A stretch of 9,850 nucleotides of DNA from an uncultured Bacilli bacterium (GTDB lineage: Bacteria; Bacillota_I; Bacilli_A; RF39; UBA660). The translations under genes were made by a program, and so were the position numbers. The DNA is taken from assembly GCA_947627145.1 (NCBI GenBank), contig CANQUW010000033.1, positions 1-9,850 on the forward strand. The letters are read 5' to 3'. This document shows, one piece after another, positions 8,616 through 9,850 of this stretch (within the stretch, counting starts at the first letter, position 1; every line of letters starts with the position of its first letter). Below the pieces are notes generated by a model. The model was given only the letters and a program-made list of their open reading frames with translations. It did not search any database and was not told the DNA's origin.

Positions 8616-9161
8616 ATGAAGAAAAAATTATTAGTATTTTTAGGAATATTAACCATCTTTACAACAGCATGTGGAGCAGATGATAATACACCAAGCAAAT
8701 CAGTAGAAAACTTTTTAGGTAAATATCAAAGTATGGATGAAGAAGTTCTAAAACAATTAGATAATATAGTTGATAAAGATAGTAGTTTATCAGATGATGA
8801 CAAAAAAGAATATAAAAGTCTAATGGAAAGACAATATCAAAATTTATCTTATAAAATAGAAGATGAAGAAGTGGATGGAGATACTGCTGAAGTAAAAGTT
8901 GAAATAGAAGTATTTGATTATAGTAATGCTTTAAATAAAGCTAAAGAATATTTTGATGAACATAAAGATGAATTTACAAGTGATGACGGTGTAATAGATG
9001 ATGCTAAATACATGGCAAGAAAACTAAAAGAAATGACAAATGCTGTTGATAAAAAAGAAGAAGATTTAACATTTACTTTAAAAAAAGAAGATGGAAAATG
9101 GAAAGTACAAAACTTAAGTGAAATAGACATAGAAAAAATACATGGATTATATGAAGATTAA
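8616..9161 (+). CDS. Small acidic lipoprotein of unknown function
   Basis: The 181-aa precursor starts with MKKK, a hydrophobic core (about 5-16) and TTAC, a lipobox with Cys19, followed by GADDN. It should be lipidated and anchored on the outer face of the membrane. The mature part is strongly acidic and lysine-rich and mostly helical in character. It ends in a strand-rich stretch, LTFTLKKEDGKWKVQNLSE (about 151-169), typical of NTF2-like DUF4878/DUF5105 lipoproteins; I call this a resemblance only. The -3 lipobox residue is Thr rather than the common Leu. The start is ATG 8616 with GGGAGG 7 bases upstream; ATG 8601 lies inside the hairpin before the signal peptide. It lies 48 bases after the aminotransferase gene and may be read from the same transcript. 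Translation may be limited by the hairpin over its ribosome site. Confidence 0.88.
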   Translation: MKKKLLVFLGILTIFTTACGADDNTPSKSVENFLGKYQSMDEEVLKQLDNIVDKDSSLSDDDKKEYKSLMERQYQNLSYKIEDEEVDGDTAEVKVEIEVFDYSNALNKAKEYFDEHKDEFTSDDGVIDDAKYMARKLKEMTNAVDKKEEDLTFTLKKEDGKWKVQNLSEIDIEKIHGLYED

Positions 9162-9197
9162 AAAAGTCTTGAAAGTAAATTTCTTTCAAGACTTTTT
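9161..9197. terminator. Bidirectional intrinsic terminator between convergent genes
   Basis: A perfect 15-bp inverted repeat (9161-9175 and 9183-9197) with loop TAAATTT begins with A5 and ends with T5. It gives a hairpin plus U-run in both directions. It serves the lipoprotein gene on the plus strand and the XRE gene on the minus strand, both of which stop within 3 bases of it. Confidence 0.92.
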
Positions 9198-9199
9198 AT

Positions 9200-9469
9200 C
9201 TATTTAACTTTTTCTTTTTCTGGTTCATACATATCAACCCTAACAGGTAATTTAGGGATTTTTCTTTTAACATAAAGTTCAAAAGGTTCAATTTCTAATG
9301 CTCTAGCGAGTATTTCTAATTTTTTAAAAGAAGGCATATGCCAACCTAATTCAAGTTGACTAATATAAGGTATACTAAAATCACATTTTTCAGCTAAATT
9401 TTCTTGAGTAAGTTTTTTCTGATATCTAAAATATTTTACATTGTTACCAAATATAATATTTAATCTCAC
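9200..9469 (-). CDS. XRE-family helix-turn-helix transcriptional regulator
   Basis: This is a small (89 aa) DNA-binding protein that is almost wholly one HTH_3/Cro-CI domain. It shows FRYQKKLTQENLAEKC (about 14-29, helices 1-2), then FSIPYISQLELG (31-42, recognition helix), then PSFKKLEILARALEI (46-60, helices 4-5). A charged, proline-containing 20-residue tail follows, with no ligand or dimerisation domain. I chose GTG 9469 because GAGGTG at 9481-9476 on this strand is 6 bases upstream; a GTG at 9478 overlaps that site. It is convergent with the lipoprotein gene and divergent from the surface-protein gene. The shared intergenic region holds two 26-bp direct repeats that are candidate operators. 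The target genes are unknown. Confidence 0.9.
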   Translation of the reverse strand: MRLNIIFGNNVKYFRYQKKLTQENLAEKCDFSIPYISQLELGWHMPSFKKLEILARALEIEPFELYVKRKIPKLPVRVDMYEPEKEKVK

Positions 9470-9488
9470 AAGCTTCACCTCAATTAAT

Positions 9489-9518
9489 ATGATACGATTT
9501 TAATATTGCTATTTCCAA
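9489..9518 (-). promoter_or_regulatory. Possible promoter of the XRE gene
   Basis: On the minus strand TTGGAA (9518-9513) and TATCAT (9494-9489) are 18 bases apart. Transcription would start only about a dozen bases before the ribosome site. The region is AT-rich, so chance matches are common. Confidence 0.35.
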
Positions 9519-9534
9519 TAATTAACAGTATATA
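9506..9534 (+). promoter_or_regulatory. Possible promoter facing the surface-protein gene
   Basis: TTGCTA (9506-9511) and TATATA (9529-9534) are 17 bases apart. The -10 lies in the first copy of the 26-bp repeat. It overlaps the proposed XRE promoter on the other strand. Confidence 0.35.
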
Positions 9535-9548
9535 AGCATGATGTGAAC
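9523..9548 (+). repeat. 26-bp direct repeat, copy 1
   Basis: The copy contains AGTATATAAGCATGATGT followed by GAAC. It matches the second copy at 24 of 26 positions. The conserved block covers a possible -10 element and the first transcribed bases, consistent with an operator or a duplicated promoter segment. Confidence 0.85.
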
Positions 9549-9664
9549 AAATATCGACAAAATATTAACATTTTAATTTATATAATAATCATATATTGAA
9601 AAAATTACCAACAATTACCACAAACAAATACGAACAGAGCGTGTTACAATACAAATAGTAATAC

Positions 9665-9690
9665 TAATAGTATATAAGCATGATGTAAAC
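9665..9690 (+). repeat. 26-bp direct repeat, copy 2
   Basis: The copy contains AGTATATAAGCATGATGT followed by AAAC, and starts 142 bases after copy 1. It ends 8 bases before the ribosome site region of the surface-protein gene. Just upstream, TAGTA/TACTA/TAGTA units (9656-9672) form overlapping small palindromes. Confidence 0.85.
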
Positions 9691-9715
9691 CTAAAGATAA
9701 AGGAGATAAGTAAAG

Positions 9716-9850
9716 ATGGAAGAAAATAAAAAAAGAAATATAGGAACAGCAATAGGGTTAATAATATTACTTGTAATGATAATAGGAGTAACATATGCAG
9801 CATTCCAATATACAAAGAGTGGAACAAAACAGAATGAAATAACAACAGGA
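9716..9850 (+). CDS. Surface/secreted protein with TasA/camelysin-like signal region, 3' end outside window
   Basis: Only the first 45 codons are present. They encode a charged start (MEENKKRN), a hydrophobic segment (about 9-27) and TYAAF, then SGTKQNEITTG. The pattern of a hydrophobic core, [TW]-Y/F-A-x-F, about ten residues and then N..(I/F)..G resembles TasA and camelysin (CalY). Those are SipW-processed proteins that form extracellular fibres in Bacilli. The call is inference from a short stretch; it could also be another SipW-type or membrane-anchored surface protein. AAAGGAG (9699-9705) is 10 bases before ATG 9716. The 237-base region shared with the XRE gene carries two direct repeats that may control it. 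Confidence 0.75.
   Translation, partial: MEENKKRNIGTAIGLIILLVMIIGVTYAAFQYTKSGTKQNEITTG

Noticed and set aside
9615..9845. Minus-strand open frame opposite the surface-protein start.
   Set aside because: It is antisense to a gene with a good ribosome site and signal region; its hydrophobicity comes from AT-rich codons.

Overview
The window is AT-rich DNA with Shine-Dalgarno-led genes of Firmicutes type. It has two T-box riboswitches, a complete gatCAB set, an aspartyl-tRNA synthetase of the non-discriminating kind, and a short lipoprotein. This points to a low-GC Gram-positive bacterium, probably an uncultured gut Bacilli/Mollicutes-related lineage such as the RF39-like groups. The lineage is inferred from style alone. 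All tryptophans I read are TGG, and the stops are TAA or TAG, so nothing requires a non-standard code.

Bases 1-5191 form one transcription unit: a T-box leader (5' end cut by the window edge), then gatC, gatA, gatB and aspS with zero or negative spacing, closed by a long-stem terminator. The specifier reads AAC (Asn). The encoded proteins make Asn-tRNA(Asn) and Gln-tRNA(Gln) indirectly: AspRS charges tRNA(Asn) with Asp, and GatCAB amidates it. The operon therefore appears to be switched on by uncharged tRNA(Asn), the very product it serves.

Bases 5192-6240 hold a single accessory gene, a DUF3800 protein with a predicted RNase H-like fold, behind its own sigma-A type promoter. It is wedged between the two T-box units.

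Bases 6290-8567 form a second T-box unit: a consensus promoter, a T-box with specifier TTC (Phe), prephenate dehydratase (pheA) and a class I aminotransferase. Together these two enzymes would convert prephenate to phenylpyruvate and then to phenylalanine when tRNA(Phe) is uncharged.

Bases 8568-9197 carry a small lipoprotein gene whose ribosome binding site lies inside a 13-bp hairpin, then a bidirectional terminator shared with a convergent XRE-type regulator (minus strand, 9200-9469). The 9470-9715 intergenic region holds two copies of a 26-bp direct repeat and probable divergent promoters. The last 135 bases are the start of a surface protein with a TasA/camelysin-like signal region, cut by the window end. 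The regulator, the repeats and the surface protein are the least ordinary part of the window.
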